Both the position numbers and the translations under genes were made by a program. From Bacteroides sp. (lineage in GTDB: Bacteria; Bacteroidota; Bacteroidia; Bacteroidales; Bacteroidaceae): DNA of 64,000 bases. Positions 1-8,860 of this stretch are shown one piece after another. Where the stretch lies: the NCBI GenBank assembly GCA_015060735.1, contig SUXX01000002.1, positions 1-64,000 on the forward strand, written 5' to 3'. Position 1 is the stretch's first letter. Each line of letters begins with the position of its first letter. The notes beneath the pieces are model-generated. The model saw only the letters and a list, made by a program, of their open reading frames with translations. It was not told where the DNA came from and made no database searches.

Positions 1-1
1 C

Positions 2-286
2 ATCAACAAGGCGGATTACGAGATGATTCTCCGTGTACCGGGCATCGGGGTGAAGTCGGCTCGCCTTATCGTGGCTTCCCGACGATTCTCCAAGCTCGGC
101 TTCTATGAACTGAAGAAAATCGGGGTGATAATGAAGAAGGCACAATACTTCATTACTTGTAGCGAATTGCCCGTTCGCACGGTGAATGAATTGACACCAT
201 TGGGTGTACGGAAATTGCTTCTTCCTGCTCCCAAGAAGCGGAAGACGGACGAGCGGCAATTGGTTTTGAATTTTGAGGAAAGCTAA
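2..286 (+). CDS. C-terminal part of putative DNA modification/repair radical SAM protein
   Basis: The window opens inside this gene. The reading frame is open from base 2 and ends with TAA at 284-286, leaving about 94 residues. The fragment contains a helix-hairpin-helix-like segment (VPGIGVKSARLIVASRRF) and a tail ending LVLNFEES. Both match the end of the radical SAM family usually labelled 'putative DNA modification/repair radical SAM protein'. The radical SAM CxxxCxxC core would lie upstream of the window. In that family the next gene is normally a DUF4130 partner, and exactly that follows here, which supports the call. The real start cannot be seen. Confidence 0.75.
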   Translation: MNKADYEMILRVPGIGVKSARLIVASRRFSKLGFYELKKIGVIMKKAQYFITCSELPVRTVNELTPLGVRKLLLPAPKKRKTDERQLVLNFEES

Positions 287-287
287 T

Positions 288-393
288 CGTGTCATCCTGA
301 GCAACGCGAAGGATCTGAACACACCAACTAACGCTTTTCAGATTTTCGGACAGAGTCTTCAACAACCCGTCTTCACTACGTTCAGAATGACAC
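288..393. repeat. GTGTCATCCTGAG palindromic repeat, copy 1
   Basis: The element begins CGTGTCATCCTGAGCAACG and ends CGTTCAGAATGACAC, so the two ends are imperfect inverted repeats. It fills the gap between the radical SAM gene and its DUF4130 partner. Ten other copies occur in this window. Confidence 0.8.
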
Positions 394-428
394 AAAATAA
401 CCGAATGACAATAAATACAAGGCATCAC

Positions 429-1199
429 ATGATAGTTTTCATCTACGACCATACCTTCGACGGCTTGCTGACCTGCCTCTTCGAGGTCTATAGCCGCAAG
501 ATTTTCCCCAATTTGCTCTTGCAAGAGGGGGAACCTCTTCCTTTGTTCGTGGACGAGGTGATAAACGTCAGCACGTTTGAAGAAAAACACCAACGCGTTT
601 GGCAAGGTTTGCGAAGGCGTTTATCCGCAAGTGCCTTGTCGAACCTTACTTACGGTTGGCTATCCGAACTTCCTGGCATCGACCTTCTGCTTCTCCGATA
701 CATGAAGAAAGTCTTCGATTCGCCCGTTTCCATCGAAACCAACTTTGCCGACTCCGACATACTCGAGCTATCGAAGATTTGGAAGAAAGTGAACAACGAG
801 CGTCATCGCCTCCTGCAATTTGTCCGCTTCCAAAAGGCAAGCGACGGGACCTTCTTCGCCCCCGTAGAACCGCTTTATAATGTTTTGCCTCTCACCATCC
901 GTCACTTTCGCGACCGGTTCGCCGACCAATCATGGCTCATCTACGACATCAAGCGGAAGTATGGTTTCTATTATGACTTGAAGTCGGTGGAAGAAGTCAC
1001 CTTCGAGGACGAAACACAAGCACATCTCATCACCGGCATCTTGCAAGACCATCAGATAGCCAAAGACGAAAAACTTTTTCAAGACCTTTGGAAGACATAC
1101 TTCAAAGCCATCTGCATCAAAGAACGACTCAACCCACGAAAGCACAAACAGGACATGCCCGTCCGCTATTGGAAACTGCTAACAGAGAAACAAGAATGA
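429..1199 (+). CDS. DUF4130 family putative DNA metabolism protein
   Basis: A 256-residue protein starting MIVFIYDHTFDGLL, the usual start of the DUF4130 / 'probable DNA metabolism protein' family that partners the radical SAM gene upstream. In some bacteria this domain is fused to a uracil-DNA-glycosylase-like domain; here it stands alone. I chose ATG 429 because the frame continues upstream only through the repeat element (288-393), and the start at 405 adds just eight residues not typical of the family. Conserved-looking segments include the central YGWLSELPG and the C-terminal VRYWKLLTE. The role is inferred to be DNA repair or modification; the biochemistry is unknown. Confidence 0.8.
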   Translation: MIVFIYDHTFDGLLTCLFEVYSRKIFPNLLLQEGEPLPLFVDEVINVSTFEEKHQRVWQGLRRRLSASALSNLTYGWLSELPGIDLLLLRYMKKVFDSPVSIETNFADSDILELSKIWKKVNNERHRLLQFVRFQKASDGTFFAPVEPLYNVLPLTIRHFRDRFADQSWLIYDIKRKYGFYYDLKSVEEVTFEDETQAHLITGILQDHQIAKDEKLFQDLWKTYFKAICIKERLNPRKHKQDMPVRYWKLLTEKQE

Positions 1200-1236
1200 C
1201 ACGAAACCGTTTCTTTTTATAAAAAAGTGACAACTT

Positions 1237-1270
1237 TTTGCCTTTATATAAAATATAAGTGTTACTTTTG
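1237..1270 (+). promoter_or_regulatory. Bacteroidetes-type promoter (-33 TTTG, -7 TACTTTTG)
   Basis: TTTG at 1237-1240 and TACTTTTG (matches TAnnTTTG) at 1263-1270, separated by 22 bp, slightly longer than the usual 19-21. Transcription would start near 1277, giving a leader of about 30 nt before the lyase gene. Confidence 0.6.
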
Positions 1271-1307
1271 GCACAATTTTGAAATTAAGAATAAAAAGAT
1301 TGTACCT

Positions 1308-2756
1308 ATGAGTAATGTAAAATTCTACAAAGGTGGCGAACAGCCACTCGAATTGCACAAGGTTCGTGTTGTGCAGAAACTTCACTTAGTACCTATTGAA
1401 CGTCGTATGGAAGCCTTGAAGGAAGGCGGTTTCAATACCTTCCGTTTGAGCACTCTCGATGTTTATCTTGATATGTTGACCGATAGTGGTGTGAACGCCA
1501 TGAGCGACAACCAGGTTTCGGCTATGCTCCGTGCCGACGATGCTTATGCAGGTTCTCAGTCTTTCATCCGTTTGCAAAAGGCGGTAGAAGATGTATTGGG
1601 CAAGAAGTATTTGTTGCCGGCTCACCAGGGTCGTGCTTGCGAAAACATCTTGGCCAAGGCATTCATCAAGAAAGGCCAGATTGTCCCGATGAACTACCAC
1701 TTCACAACTACCCTTGCCCACATCCAGGAAATGGGTGCCCGTGTAGCCGAACTCTACTACGACCGTGCAATGGAGTTGAAAAGCGATTACCCGTTCAAGG
1801 GTAACATGAACATCGAAAAGTTGGAAGAACTTATCTTGACTGAAGGTAAGGAAAACATCCCTTACATCCGTATGGAAGCCTCAACCAACCTCATCGGTGG
1901 TCAGCCATTCTCTATGCGTAACTTGATGGACGTACGTCGTATTGCTGACAAGTACGGCATCATGCTCGTGCTTGACGCATCGCTCTTGGGTGAAAACGCT
2001 TACCTCATCAAGCAACGCGAAGACAAGTGGAAAGAAAACTCGTTGGGTGAAATCTTGAAGATGATGACCGGTTTGGCTGACATCGTTTACTTCTCTGCCC
2101 GTAAGTTGACTTCTTCACGTGGTGGTGGTATCTGTACTAACCAACGTGAACTTTATGGCAAGATGGAAGCCCTCATTCCTTTGTTCGAAGGTTTCTTGAC
2201 TTACGGTGGTATCTCTGTTCGCGAAATCGAAGCGATGACCGTAGGTATGTACGAAACATTGGACGAAACTGCTATCAGCCAAAGCCCTGAGTTCATCAAG
2301 TATTTGGTGACTGAACTCGAAAAGCGTGGTGTACCTATGGTCACTCCTCCGGGTGTGCTTGGTGCTCACGTCAATGCCATGGAATTCTGTAGCCACATTC
2401 CTCAGCACGAATATCCTGCCGGTGCATTGGCAGCTGCCTTCTACCTCATCTCGGGTGTACGTGGTATGGAACGTGGTACCGTATCAAGCGTTCGTGACGA
2501 AAACGGTAACGAAATCCCAGCCGACGTTGAATTGCTCCGTTTGGCTGTTCCTCGCCGTGTGTTCACCTTGTCACAAATCAACTACGTCATCGACCGTATG
2601 CACTGGTTGTACGACAACCGTCACCTCATCGGTGGCTTGAAGTTCGTTTACGAACCGAAGGTGCTCCGCTTCTTCATGGGTGGTCTCGAGCCGACCAGCA
2701 ACTGGCCTAACCGCTTGATGGAAAAGTTCCGCGAAGATTTCGGCGACAGCTTGTAA
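1308..2756 (+). CDS. tnaA: Tryptophanase / tyrosine phenol-lyase family beta-eliminating lyase, atypical
   Basis: A 482-residue fold-type I PLP enzyme of the tryptophanase/tyrosine phenol-lyase family, which splits an aromatic amino acid to an aromatic product, pyruvate and ammonia. Family landmarks: LTDSGVNAMSDNQ near the N terminus, THQGR-like PAHQGRACEN, NxxGGQP, the ENAYLIKQRE segment, the PLP lysine in SARKLTSSRGGG, and a C-terminal LRLAVPRRVFT that carries the arginines. The start at 1308 fits the promoter and removes a 27-residue untypical extension. Odd points: the usual DSARFAEN is DASLLGEN, so the arginine that normally touches PLP is leucine, and SAKKD is SARKL. Substrate preference is therefore open: it may be a divergent tryptophanase or a different lyase. 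The gene is monocistronic, with its own promoter and terminator. Confidence 0.75.
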   Translation: MSNVKFYKGGEQPLELHKVRVVQKLHLVPIERRMEALKEGGFNTFRLSTLDVYLDMLTDSGVNAMSDNQVSAMLRADDAYAGSQSFIRLQKAVEDVLGKKYLLPAHQGRACENILAKAFIKKGQIVPMNYHFTTTLAHIQEMGARVAELYYDRAMELKSDYPFKGNMNIEKLEELILTEGKENIPYIRMEASTNLIGGQPFSMRNLMDVRRIADKYGIMLVLDASLLGENAYLIKQREDKWKENSLGEILKMMTGLADIVYFSARKLTSSRGGGICTNQRELYGKMEALIPLFEGFLTYGGISVREIEAMTVGMYETLDETAISQSPEFIKYLVTELEKRGVPMVTPPGVLGAHVNAMEFCSHIPQHEYPAGALAAAFYLISGVRGMERGTVSSVRDENGNEIPADVELLRLAVPRRVFTLSQINYVIDRMHWLYDNRHLIGGLKFVYEPKVLRFFMGGLEPTSNWPNRLMEKFREDFGDSL

Positions 2757-2780
2757 TCCAGAGCCATACATAGAAATAGA

Positions 2781-2819
2781 TAAAGGGGTAAACATTTGGT
2801 TTATCCCTTTATTATTATT
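2781..2819 (+). terminator. Intrinsic terminator after the lyase gene
   Basis: Stem TAAAGGGGTAAAC / GTTTATCCCTTTA (13 pairs with one G-U) around an ATTTG loop, followed by a T-rich stretch. Confidence 0.8.
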
Positions 2820-2906
2820 TCTCCGTAAAGTCACGCATTTCGACATAAAAGACGACGTTTCTACAAATTTGTATAACCATACATCCCATCAACTCAAGTT
2901 TTTCTT

Positions 2907-2914
2907 TACCTTTG
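2907..2914 (+). promoter_or_regulatory. -7 promoter element TACCTTTG
   Basis: Perfect TAnnTTTG element 22 bp upstream of the HAD gene start. No good -33 TTTG lies at the expected distance. Confidence 0.5.
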
Positions 2915-2936
2915 CAATCATCAAAAACGTAACATC

Positions 2937-3722
2937 ATGACGAAAGCATTGTTTTTTGACATCGACGGTACATTGGTCAGTTTCCAAACACATACCATTC
3001 CCGCTTCGACCATCGAGGCACTGACCCTTGCACATCAAAAGGGTATTCAAATCTTCATCGCCACTGGCCGGCCGACTCTCATTATCAATAATTTATACGA
3101 GTTACAAAGTCGGGGGCTGATAGACGGTTATATCACCATGAATGGAGGCTATTGTTATGTCGGGGATAAAATAGTTTACAAAAGTACGATACCCCAAAAC
3201 GATGTACTGACCATTGCCCATTTCTGCAAGGCTAATCATTTTCCTTGTATCTTTGTTGGCGAGCACGACGCTTCGGTTTGTCATCCTGACGATATGCTTC
3301 GCTACATTTTCTATACTCATTTAGGTGTAGAGGAATTCCCCGAGGAAGACTTTGAAAAAGCCATTCAGCGAGATGTCTATCAAATCACCCCTTTCTTCAA
3401 TTCTGAACAAGAGAAAGAATTGCTCAAACAAGTAGAGAATTGCGAGTTCGGCCGATGGCATCCTGCTTTTGTGGATATTACTGCCAAGGGGAATACTAAA
3501 CAGAATGGCATCGACAAATTTATGGAACGCTTTGGATTCAAGCTCGAAGAGACCATGGCTTTTGGCGATGGTGGCAACGACATCGGCATGCTTCGCCATG
3601 CAGGCATCGGAGTAGCCATGGGTAATGCTAGCGAGGAGGTAAAAAATGCAGCCAACTTTGTTACACGTAGCGTGGACAATGACGGTATCTTTCACGCCTT
3701 GAAATATTTTAACGTGATTTAA
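2937..3722 (+). CDS. Cof-type HAD-IIB family phosphatase
   Basis: 261 residues with all HAD motifs: DIDGT near residue 8 (nucleophile Asp and acid/base Asp), ATGRP around residue 42 (motif II), a central lysine region, and GDGGNDIGML near residue 210 (motif IV, Mg2+ ligands). The type IIB cap between motifs II and III gives the usual length of 260-270 residues. These cytosolic enzymes dephosphorylate sugar phosphates or similar metabolites; the substrate cannot be told from sequence. It lies 7 bp upstream of the DUF3810 gene, so the two are probably cotranscribed. Confidence 0.9.
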   Translation: MTKALFFDIDGTLVSFQTHTIPASTIEALTLAHQKGIQIFIATGRPTLIINNLYELQSRGLIDGYITMNGGYCYVGDKIVYKSTIPQNDVLTIAHFCKANHFPCIFVGEHDASVCHPDDMLRYIFYTHLGVEEFPEEDFEKAIQRDVYQITPFFNSEQEKELLKQVENCEFGRWHPAFVDITAKGNTKQNGIDKFMERFGFKLEETMAFGDGGNDIGMLRHAGIGVAMGNASEEVKNAANFVTRSVDNDGIFHALKYFNVI

Positions 3723-3729
3723 AAACCAT

Positions 3730-4770
3730 ATGAAGAGTAAACTAACTATCCTTCTCAGAGTATTGCTTTTAACAAGCATAACCTTTATTATCATATGTCG
3801 CTATATACCTAGCATAGCCGAATGGTATGCCCGCAAAATTTACTCTTCTCTATCGGCTGCCTTATCGTCTTTTTCTTCCCTCTTTCCCTTCCCTTTGGAA
3901 GAAATCCTGGTAGTAAGCCTTATCCTATGTCTCGTTCTTTATCCTATTAGAAAACGAAAACAAGGAATGCCTTGGCGAAAAATTTTTCTTAGAGAAGCCG
4001 AAATATTGGCTTGGGTATATGTGTGGTTTTATTGGGGATGGGGATTAAACTATTTCCGCTATAACATCTATACTCGCTTACAAACATCTCCTATACCCTA
4101 CGAAGAACAACATTTCAAAAACTTTTTAAAAGATTATACAGAGCTTTTGAATACCACTTATCAGCCTTATATAGAGCTTGATGCAGATTTATTGAAGCAA
4201 CACATCGGTGCCTTTTATACCAACTTGCCTTCTGTATATGGATTGACAAAGCCTAAGGAATGGCAAGTGCCTAAAGAATTTATTTTTACCCCTTTATACT
4301 CCAAGGTCGGTGTTTTGGGCTCTATGGGTCCTTTCTTTGCTGAGGCTCAACTGAATGCTGACTTGCCCAATGTACAATATCCCTTTACCTATGCCCACGA
4401 GTGGTCACATCTGTTGGGTGTAAGCAACGAGGCCGAGGCCAACTATTGGGCCTATCGAGCATGTACAGAATCCGATTGCCCTTCCTTGCAATATTGCGGC
4501 TACTTCGGATTGCTTCCCTATGTACTATCCAATGCCTCCAATCTGTTATCGAAAGAAGATTTCCAGACATGGCTAAAAACCATCCGTATCGAGGTCAAGG
4601 AGCAATACAATGCCAAGAACCGCTATTGGGAAGAGCAATATTCTCCCTTAATAGGAAATATCCAAGATTATATCTACAATCTCTTTCTGAAAAGTAACCA
4701 GATACCTTCTGGCAAGAAAAATTATGCTGAAGTGATAGGATTGTTACTTTCGTTGCCGAGAAACAAATAA
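3730..4770 (+). CDS. DUF3810 family membrane protein with HExxH-like motif
   Basis: 346 residues. Three hydrophobic segments near the N terminus (about residues 8-25, 57-76 and 92-110) precede a soluble C-terminal part. That part carries AHEWSHLLGVSNEAEANYWA, which resembles a zinc metalloprotease HExxH with a downstream acidic ligand (HEWSH...NEAEAN). This layout is that of DUF3810, a Bacteroidetes family without established function. An envelope-bound metallopeptidase is an inference from the motif. The gene follows the HAD gene closely and converges with truA. Confidence 0.75.
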   Translation: MKSKLTILLRVLLLTSITFIIICRYIPSIAEWYARKIYSSLSAALSSFSSLFPFPLEEILVVSLILCLVLYPIRKRKQGMPWRKIFLREAEILAWVYVWFYWGWGLNYFRYNIYTRLQTSPIPYEEQHFKNFLKDYTELLNTTYQPYIELDADLLKQHIGAFYTNLPSVYGLTKPKEWQVPKEFIFTPLYSKVGVLGSMGPFFAEAQLNADLPNVQYPFTYAHEWSHLLGVSNEAEANYWAYRACTESDCPSLQYCGYFGLLPYVLSNASNLLSKEDFQTWLKTIRIEVKEQYNAKNRYWEEQYSPLIGNIQDYIYNLFLKSNQIPSGKKNYAEVIGLLLSLPRNK

Positions 4771-4797
4771 GTAAAAGAAAAATAGTTGATGATTATT

Positions 4798-5550
4798 TCA
4801 ATTAACTAGAAACAATTCCTCCGGATACCCCACATCTACCAAGAAGAGTGCATGTCCCGGCACGGAATTACCAGCCGAGCATCTATCCTTCTTTTCAATA
4901 ACTTGCCGAAAACCTTCGAGGGTCATCTTGCCACGACCAACCTCTACCAATGTACCAACTACGGCACGAACCATGTTTCGAAGGAATCGGTCGGCTTGGA
5001 TGGTGAATACCCATTCGTGCTCGCTGAGTTGTGTCCACTCGGCATGCATGATGCGGCAATTGTTGGTCTTCACATCGGTATGGAGCTTGCTGAAGCTGGT
5101 GAAGTCAATGTATTCAAAGAGTATCTTCGCTGCCTCGTTCATCTTGGCAAAGTCAAGGTCGTTGAACAATCGCCAAGCATAATGACGGTTGAACGGGTCC
5201 TTGCGGGTAGTGACGTAATATTTATAGGTACGATAGGTGGCATCGAAACGAGCATGGGCATCAGGTTTAACCTTTTTCACCTCAAAAACCGAAATATCCG
5301 GCGGAAGTAAGCGATTGAGTTTATCCGTCACCATCTGCACATCCAATTCTTTCTCGAAATCGAAATGGGCAATCATCAAACGAGCATGGACACCAGCATC
5401 GGTACGACCTGCCCCAACTAGTTCAATATCGCGACGCAAAAAGGTGGAAAGAGCTTTCATCAGCGTTTCCTGCACACTGGCACCATTGGGTTGGATTTGC
5501 CAACCATGATAATTAGTGCCATCGTAGGCCAAATAAACGAAATATCTCAT
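4798..5550 (-). CDS. truA: tRNA pseudouridine(38-40) synthase TruA
   Basis: A 250-residue TruA, which isomerises uridines 38-40 in the anticodon arm of tRNAs. The start [18 protein letters not shown] is typical of the family. The catalytic aspartate lies in [11 protein letters not shown] near residue 50, and the RNA-binding FLRNMVR motif is near residue 195. I chose ATG at 5550 because it overlaps the stop of the upstream DUF5715 gene as ATGA, indicating translational coupling. The frame extends seven codons further upstream, but that would run into the neighbour. Confidence 0.95.
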   Translation of the reverse strand: MRYFVYLAYDGTNYHGWQIQPNGASVQETLMKALSTFLRRDIELVGAGRTDAGVHARLMIAHFDFEKELDVQMVTDKLNRLLPPDISVFEVKKVKPDAHARFDATYRTYKYYVTTRKDPFNRHYAWRLFNDLDFAKMNEAAKILFEYIDFTSFSKLHTDVKTNNCRIMHAEWTQLSEHEWVFTIQADRFLRNMVRAVVGTLVEVGRGKMTLEGFRQVIEKKDRCSAGNSVPGHALFLVDVGYPEELFLVN

Positions 5551-6212
5551 CGGGCGGTAATGTGGAAGCAACCTTGCTTCAGTTCATATTTAATGTAGCA
5601 CAGCTCCTTTTTCTTCAAGTCGCGAAGCACTTCGGAGAGAACAAGCTTCAATGTATCCGAACGAACATCCTGCATCGGACGTCCATCGGGATCTTCTACT
5701 TTAAAGAATCGTTTATAACTGATATCGAAGGTAGTGCCAAACATGTGAACGGAATTGGCCGAAGCATTGCCATTTACTCGACGGAGACGTTTCACATCGT
5801 CCTGAGTACGGAGAACGGAAGTCACGATAACTTGATTGGGATTCAAACCTTTACTTTCCAAGGAATCGAGAAAATTAGCTCCGATGCTATCAAGCAATGC
5901 ATATGCCTTTGGCACGAGGAATGGAATGGAATGTGTCAAAGAATCCACCTGATACAAGTTTCCATCTTTGATTTCCATTACTTTATCGCCCAACCTTTCG
6001 GCGGCCTCACGATTCTTCAACGGTTTGATTCCGATACGCTTGGCTGCAGCCATGTGCGTATCATTCAAATCGCCAAAACTTCGTTTATAACTAATAACTC
6101 CCTTTATGTTTCGAGGTTCGTTCATCTTCATTGACATATCCTTTTCCTTACAAGCCATAGCCAACGTAGATAATATTAAAAGTGTGCCGATTGCACCAAA
6201 AAATTGTTTCAT
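5547..6212 (-). CDS. DUF5715 family lipoprotein, peptidase M15-like
   Basis: 221 residues from ATG 6212. The N terminus is a lipoprotein signal peptide with lipobox LAMAC (Cys21), so the protein should be anchored in the envelope. The C-terminal half has SVLRTQDD, then [12 protein letters not shown], which fits the SxHxxGxxxD zinc site of peptidase family M15 (VanY/DacY-like), and a final CFHITAR that could give the last histidine ligand. By family this is DUF5715. A D-Ala-D-Ala or L,D-type muropeptide peptidase activity is inferred from these motifs only. A start 18 codons upstream would add a non-signal sequence. It is the first gene of an operon with truA. Confidence 0.75.
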   Translation of the reverse strand: MKQFFGAIGTLLILSTLAMACKEKDMSMKMNEPRNIKGVISYKRSFGDLNDTHMAAAKRIGIKPLKNREAAERLGDKVMEIKDGNLYQVDSLTHSIPFLVPKAYALLDSIGANFLDSLESKGLNPNQVIVTSVLRTQDDVKRLRRVNGNASANSVHMFGTTFDISYKRFFKVEDPDGRPMQDVRSDTLKLVLSEVLRDLKKKELCYIKYELKQGCFHITAR

Positions 6213-6391
6213 ATCCTTACTTAAATTTAGACCGGACAAAGATACAAGTTTTATATCAACGTACAAAATTATGATTTATAGAAACATGCATAATCGTTCT
6301 AAATTCAATCCGATGACTTTACTCCTCGATATCTATTTTAAATCTTAACACTAAATTAACTTTTTTAGAAATAGCATCTTTGTTAATTGTA

Positions 6392-6399
6392 TAGCTTTG
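6392..6399 (+). promoter_or_regulatory. -7 promoter element TAGCTTTG
   Basis: TAnnTTTG element 27 bp upstream of the NhaD start. The -33 region is AT-rich without a clear TTTG at standard spacing. Confidence 0.45.
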
Positions 6400-6426
6400 C
6401 ATATTTTTATTAAAAATGATAATATT

Positions 6427-7743
6427 ATGGAACTTTCAATGATTTTAATTTTTGTGATGGGTTACATGGCCATAGCTTTTGAACACATTACAAACATCAA
6501 CAAAGCAGCCATATCTTTACTCATGGCTACAATCTTATGGGTAATTTACTCATTCATTTCGCCTGAAGCAGCTTCTATACAAGTATTACACCAATTAGGA
6601 GAGGTCTCTTCTATCGTATGTTTCATCTTTGGTGCAATGGTTGTAGTGGAATTAGTGGATAGTTACGGTGGATTCTCATTAATAGCACATATCATTAAAG
6701 CCAAAAACAGAAAATTACTATTATTAATTTTGTCTGCCCTCACATTCTTCATGTCTGCGACATTAGACAATATGACTACTACAATCATCATGATAGCTAT
6801 CATGTACAAACTCATCCATGAGCCAACTGTACGGCTATGGTTTGCATCCATCATTGTACTTGCAGCAAATGCCGGAGGAGCATGGTCTCCGATTGGTGAC
6901 GTCACTACCATTATGCTTTGGGTAAAAGGCAATATTACTACAGAATCTATTATTCCTCATTTAATTCTCCCAAGCATCGTTTCTCTTCTCGTTCCTCTAT
7001 TTCTGTTACTCGGCAAAATCAAGGGGAACGCATTGGATGACCCGAATGCCAATGCCTTTGAAGAAGGCGAAAAACTATACCCACAAGTTACAAGAGTGGA
7101 AAAGGGAATCATTTCATTAGTAGGAGTGCTAGGGCTTGTATCTGTACCTGTATTCAAATCTGTCACAGGTCTTCCTCCTTTTATGGGTGTTCTATTCGTC
7201 ATGGGATTACTTTGGTTCATAACAGAAGTTATCTATACCAAGCACGATGAGATTAAAGAAAGTAAGAAACTCCGTATCCCCAAAGTGATAAAAGTGGTGG
7301 ATTTACCTACCGTATTATTCTTCTTCGGTATATTGATGGCTGTAGGAGCTTTACAAGAACAAGGTATTTTGAAACAATTTGCCAATACATTAGACTCCAT
7401 GACTCAAAATGTTTATTTGATTACAGGTATCATTGGCGTTCTTTCATCCATCATTGATAATGTTCCATTGGTAGCTGCCGCAATGGGTATGTATCCATTA
7501 GCAGACCCATCATTAACCCAAGCTGGAACATACGCAGCAGCCTTTGTGCAGGATGGAATTTTCTGGGAATTATTAGCCTATTGTGCAGGAATAGGTGGTA
7601 GTCTCCTTATTATTGGATCAGCAGCCGGTATAGTAGCGATGGGAATGGCCAAAATATCATTTGGGTGGTATTTAAAACATATCACCTGGAGAGCATTTTT
7701 AGGTTACATAGCAGGAATGCTGGTCTATATATTGACTATTTAA
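6427..7743 (+). CDS. nhaD: NhaD-type Na+/H+ antiporter
   Basis: 438 residues with about 11-12 hydrophobic segments, matching the NhaD/ion transporter superfamily, which exports Na+ (or Li+) in exchange for protons at the inner membrane. Characteristic stretches are SATLDNMTTTI near residue 120, NAGGAWSPIGDVTT near residue 155 and SSIIDNVPLVAAAMGMY in the C-terminal half; these are the paired re-entrant regions of this superfamily. I chose ATG 6427 because the upstream in-frame ATG would place ten charged residues before the first helix and would overlap the promoter. It is a single gene. Confidence 0.9.
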   Translation: MELSMILIFVMGYMAIAFEHITNINKAAISLLMATILWVIYSFISPEAASIQVLHQLGEVSSIVCFIFGAMVVVELVDSYGGFSLIAHIIKAKNRKLLLLILSALTFFMSATLDNMTTTIIMIAIMYKLIHEPTVRLWFASIIVLAANAGGAWSPIGDVTTIMLWVKGNITTESIIPHLILPSIVSLLVPLFLLLGKIKGNALDDPNANAFEEGEKLYPQVTRVEKGIISLVGVLGLVSVPVFKSVTGLPPFMGVLFVMGLLWFITEVIYTKHDEIKESKKLRIPKVIKVVDLPTVLFFFGILMAVGALQEQGILKQFANTLDSMTQNVYLITGIIGVLSSIIDNVPLVAAAMGMYPLADPSLTQAGTYAAAFVQDGIFWELLAYCAGIGGSLLIIGSAAGIVAMGMAKISFGWYLKHITWRAFLGYIAGMLVYILTI

Positions 7744-7809
7744 CCCGTAATTTACCATTTACAGACAAATAAAATATCGTTTAAACAACGGACAATAAAA
7801 ACCTTTCAT

Positions 7810-7817
7810 TAAATTTG
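7810..7817 (+). promoter_or_regulatory. -7 promoter element TAAATTTG
   Basis: TAnnTTTG match 18 bp upstream of phoH. It probably drives phoH and the genes after it. Confidence 0.5.
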
Positions 7818-7835
7818 CACTCTAATACAAATTAA

Positions 7836-8831
7836 ATGATAGAAAAACATATAGTTTTAGAGGACATTGATCCGGTGATATTTTATGGTGTGAACAACGC
7901 CAACATACAGATGATTAAGGCTTTGTATCCGAAGCTTCGCATTGTGGCACGCGGAAACGTCATCAAGGTGATGGGCGACGAAGAAGAAATGTGTGCCTTC
8001 GAGGAGAGCATCATCGCCCTCGAAAAACATTGCGTGAAGTATAATTCGCTGAAGGAAGAGGTCATCATAGACATCATCAAAGGCAAGACTCCACGAATAG
8101 AGAAAACAGGTGACACCATCGTATTCAGCGTAACAGGCAAGCCGATTGTGCCCCGTAGCGAAAACCAACTGAAGTTGGTGAAAGAGTACGAACAAAACGA
8201 TATGCTCTTTGCCATCGGCCCAGCCGGTTCGGGAAAAACTTATACGGCCATTGCCCTAGCGGTCCGCTCGCTCAAGAACAAGGAAATCAAGAAGATTATC
8301 CTGAGCCGTCCGGCGGTGGAAGCAGGCGAAAAACTCGGATTCCTACCGGGTGACATGAAGGACAAGATTGACCCGTATCTGCAACCTTTGTACGATGCAC
8401 TTCAAGACATGATACCGGCAGCAAAGTTGAAGGAATACATGGAGCTGAACATCATCCAGATCGCTCCCCTCGCCTTCATGCGTGGCCGAACACTAAACGA
8501 TGCCGTGGTAATTCTAGACGAAGCACAAAACACCACCACCCAACAAATCAAGATGTTCCTCACTCGTATGGGGATGAACACAAAGATGATTGTAACGGGC
8601 GATATGACCCAGATTGACCTCCCATCGTCGCAAAAGTCGGGTCTCGTACAGGCGATGCATATATTGAAAGGTGTCAAGGGCATCAGCTTCATCGAGCTGA
8701 ACAAGAAAGACATCGTCCGCCACAAGCTCGTGACACGGATTGTGGAGGCTTATGAAAAATTTGAAGAGAAACAAAAGGGAGAACGTGAAGGCGTTTTCAA
8801 GAAACGCGAAGACGTTTTACCTAAGGCATAA
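7836..8831 (+). CDS. phoH: PhoH family ATPase/RNA-binding protein
   Basis: 331 residues. Walker A is GPAGSGKT near residue 127 and Walker B is VVILDEAQN near residue 225. The N-terminal ~110 residues contain the KH-like part seen in long PhoH proteins ([18 protein letters not shown]). PhoH proteins are cytosolic ATPases linked to RNA metabolism and phosphate stress; their exact role in Bacteroidetes is unclear. It leads a colinear run with purC, menG and aroE. Confidence 0.9.
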   Translation: MIEKHIVLEDIDPVIFYGVNNANIQMIKALYPKLRIVARGNVIKVMGDEEEMCAFEESIIALEKHCVKYNSLKEEVIIDIIKGKTPRIEKTGDTIVFSVTGKPIVPRSENQLKLVKEYEQNDMLFAIGPAGSGKTYTAIALAVRSLKNKEIKKIILSRPAVEAGEKLGFLPGDMKDKIDPYLQPLYDALQDMIPAAKLKEYMELNIIQIAPLAFMRGRTLNDAVVILDEAQNTTTQQIKMFLTRMGMNTKMIVTGDMTQIDLPSSQKSGLVQAMHILKGVKGISFIELNKKDIVRHKLVTRIVEAYEKFEEKQKGEREGVFKKREDVLPKA

Positions 8832-8860
8832 AGACATTTGACATAAAACAAATATACATT

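Noticed and set aside
273..428. Upstream extension of the DUF4130 reading frame
   Set aside because: It is encoded mostly by a palindromic repeat and lacks family similarity; ATG 429 fits the family start.
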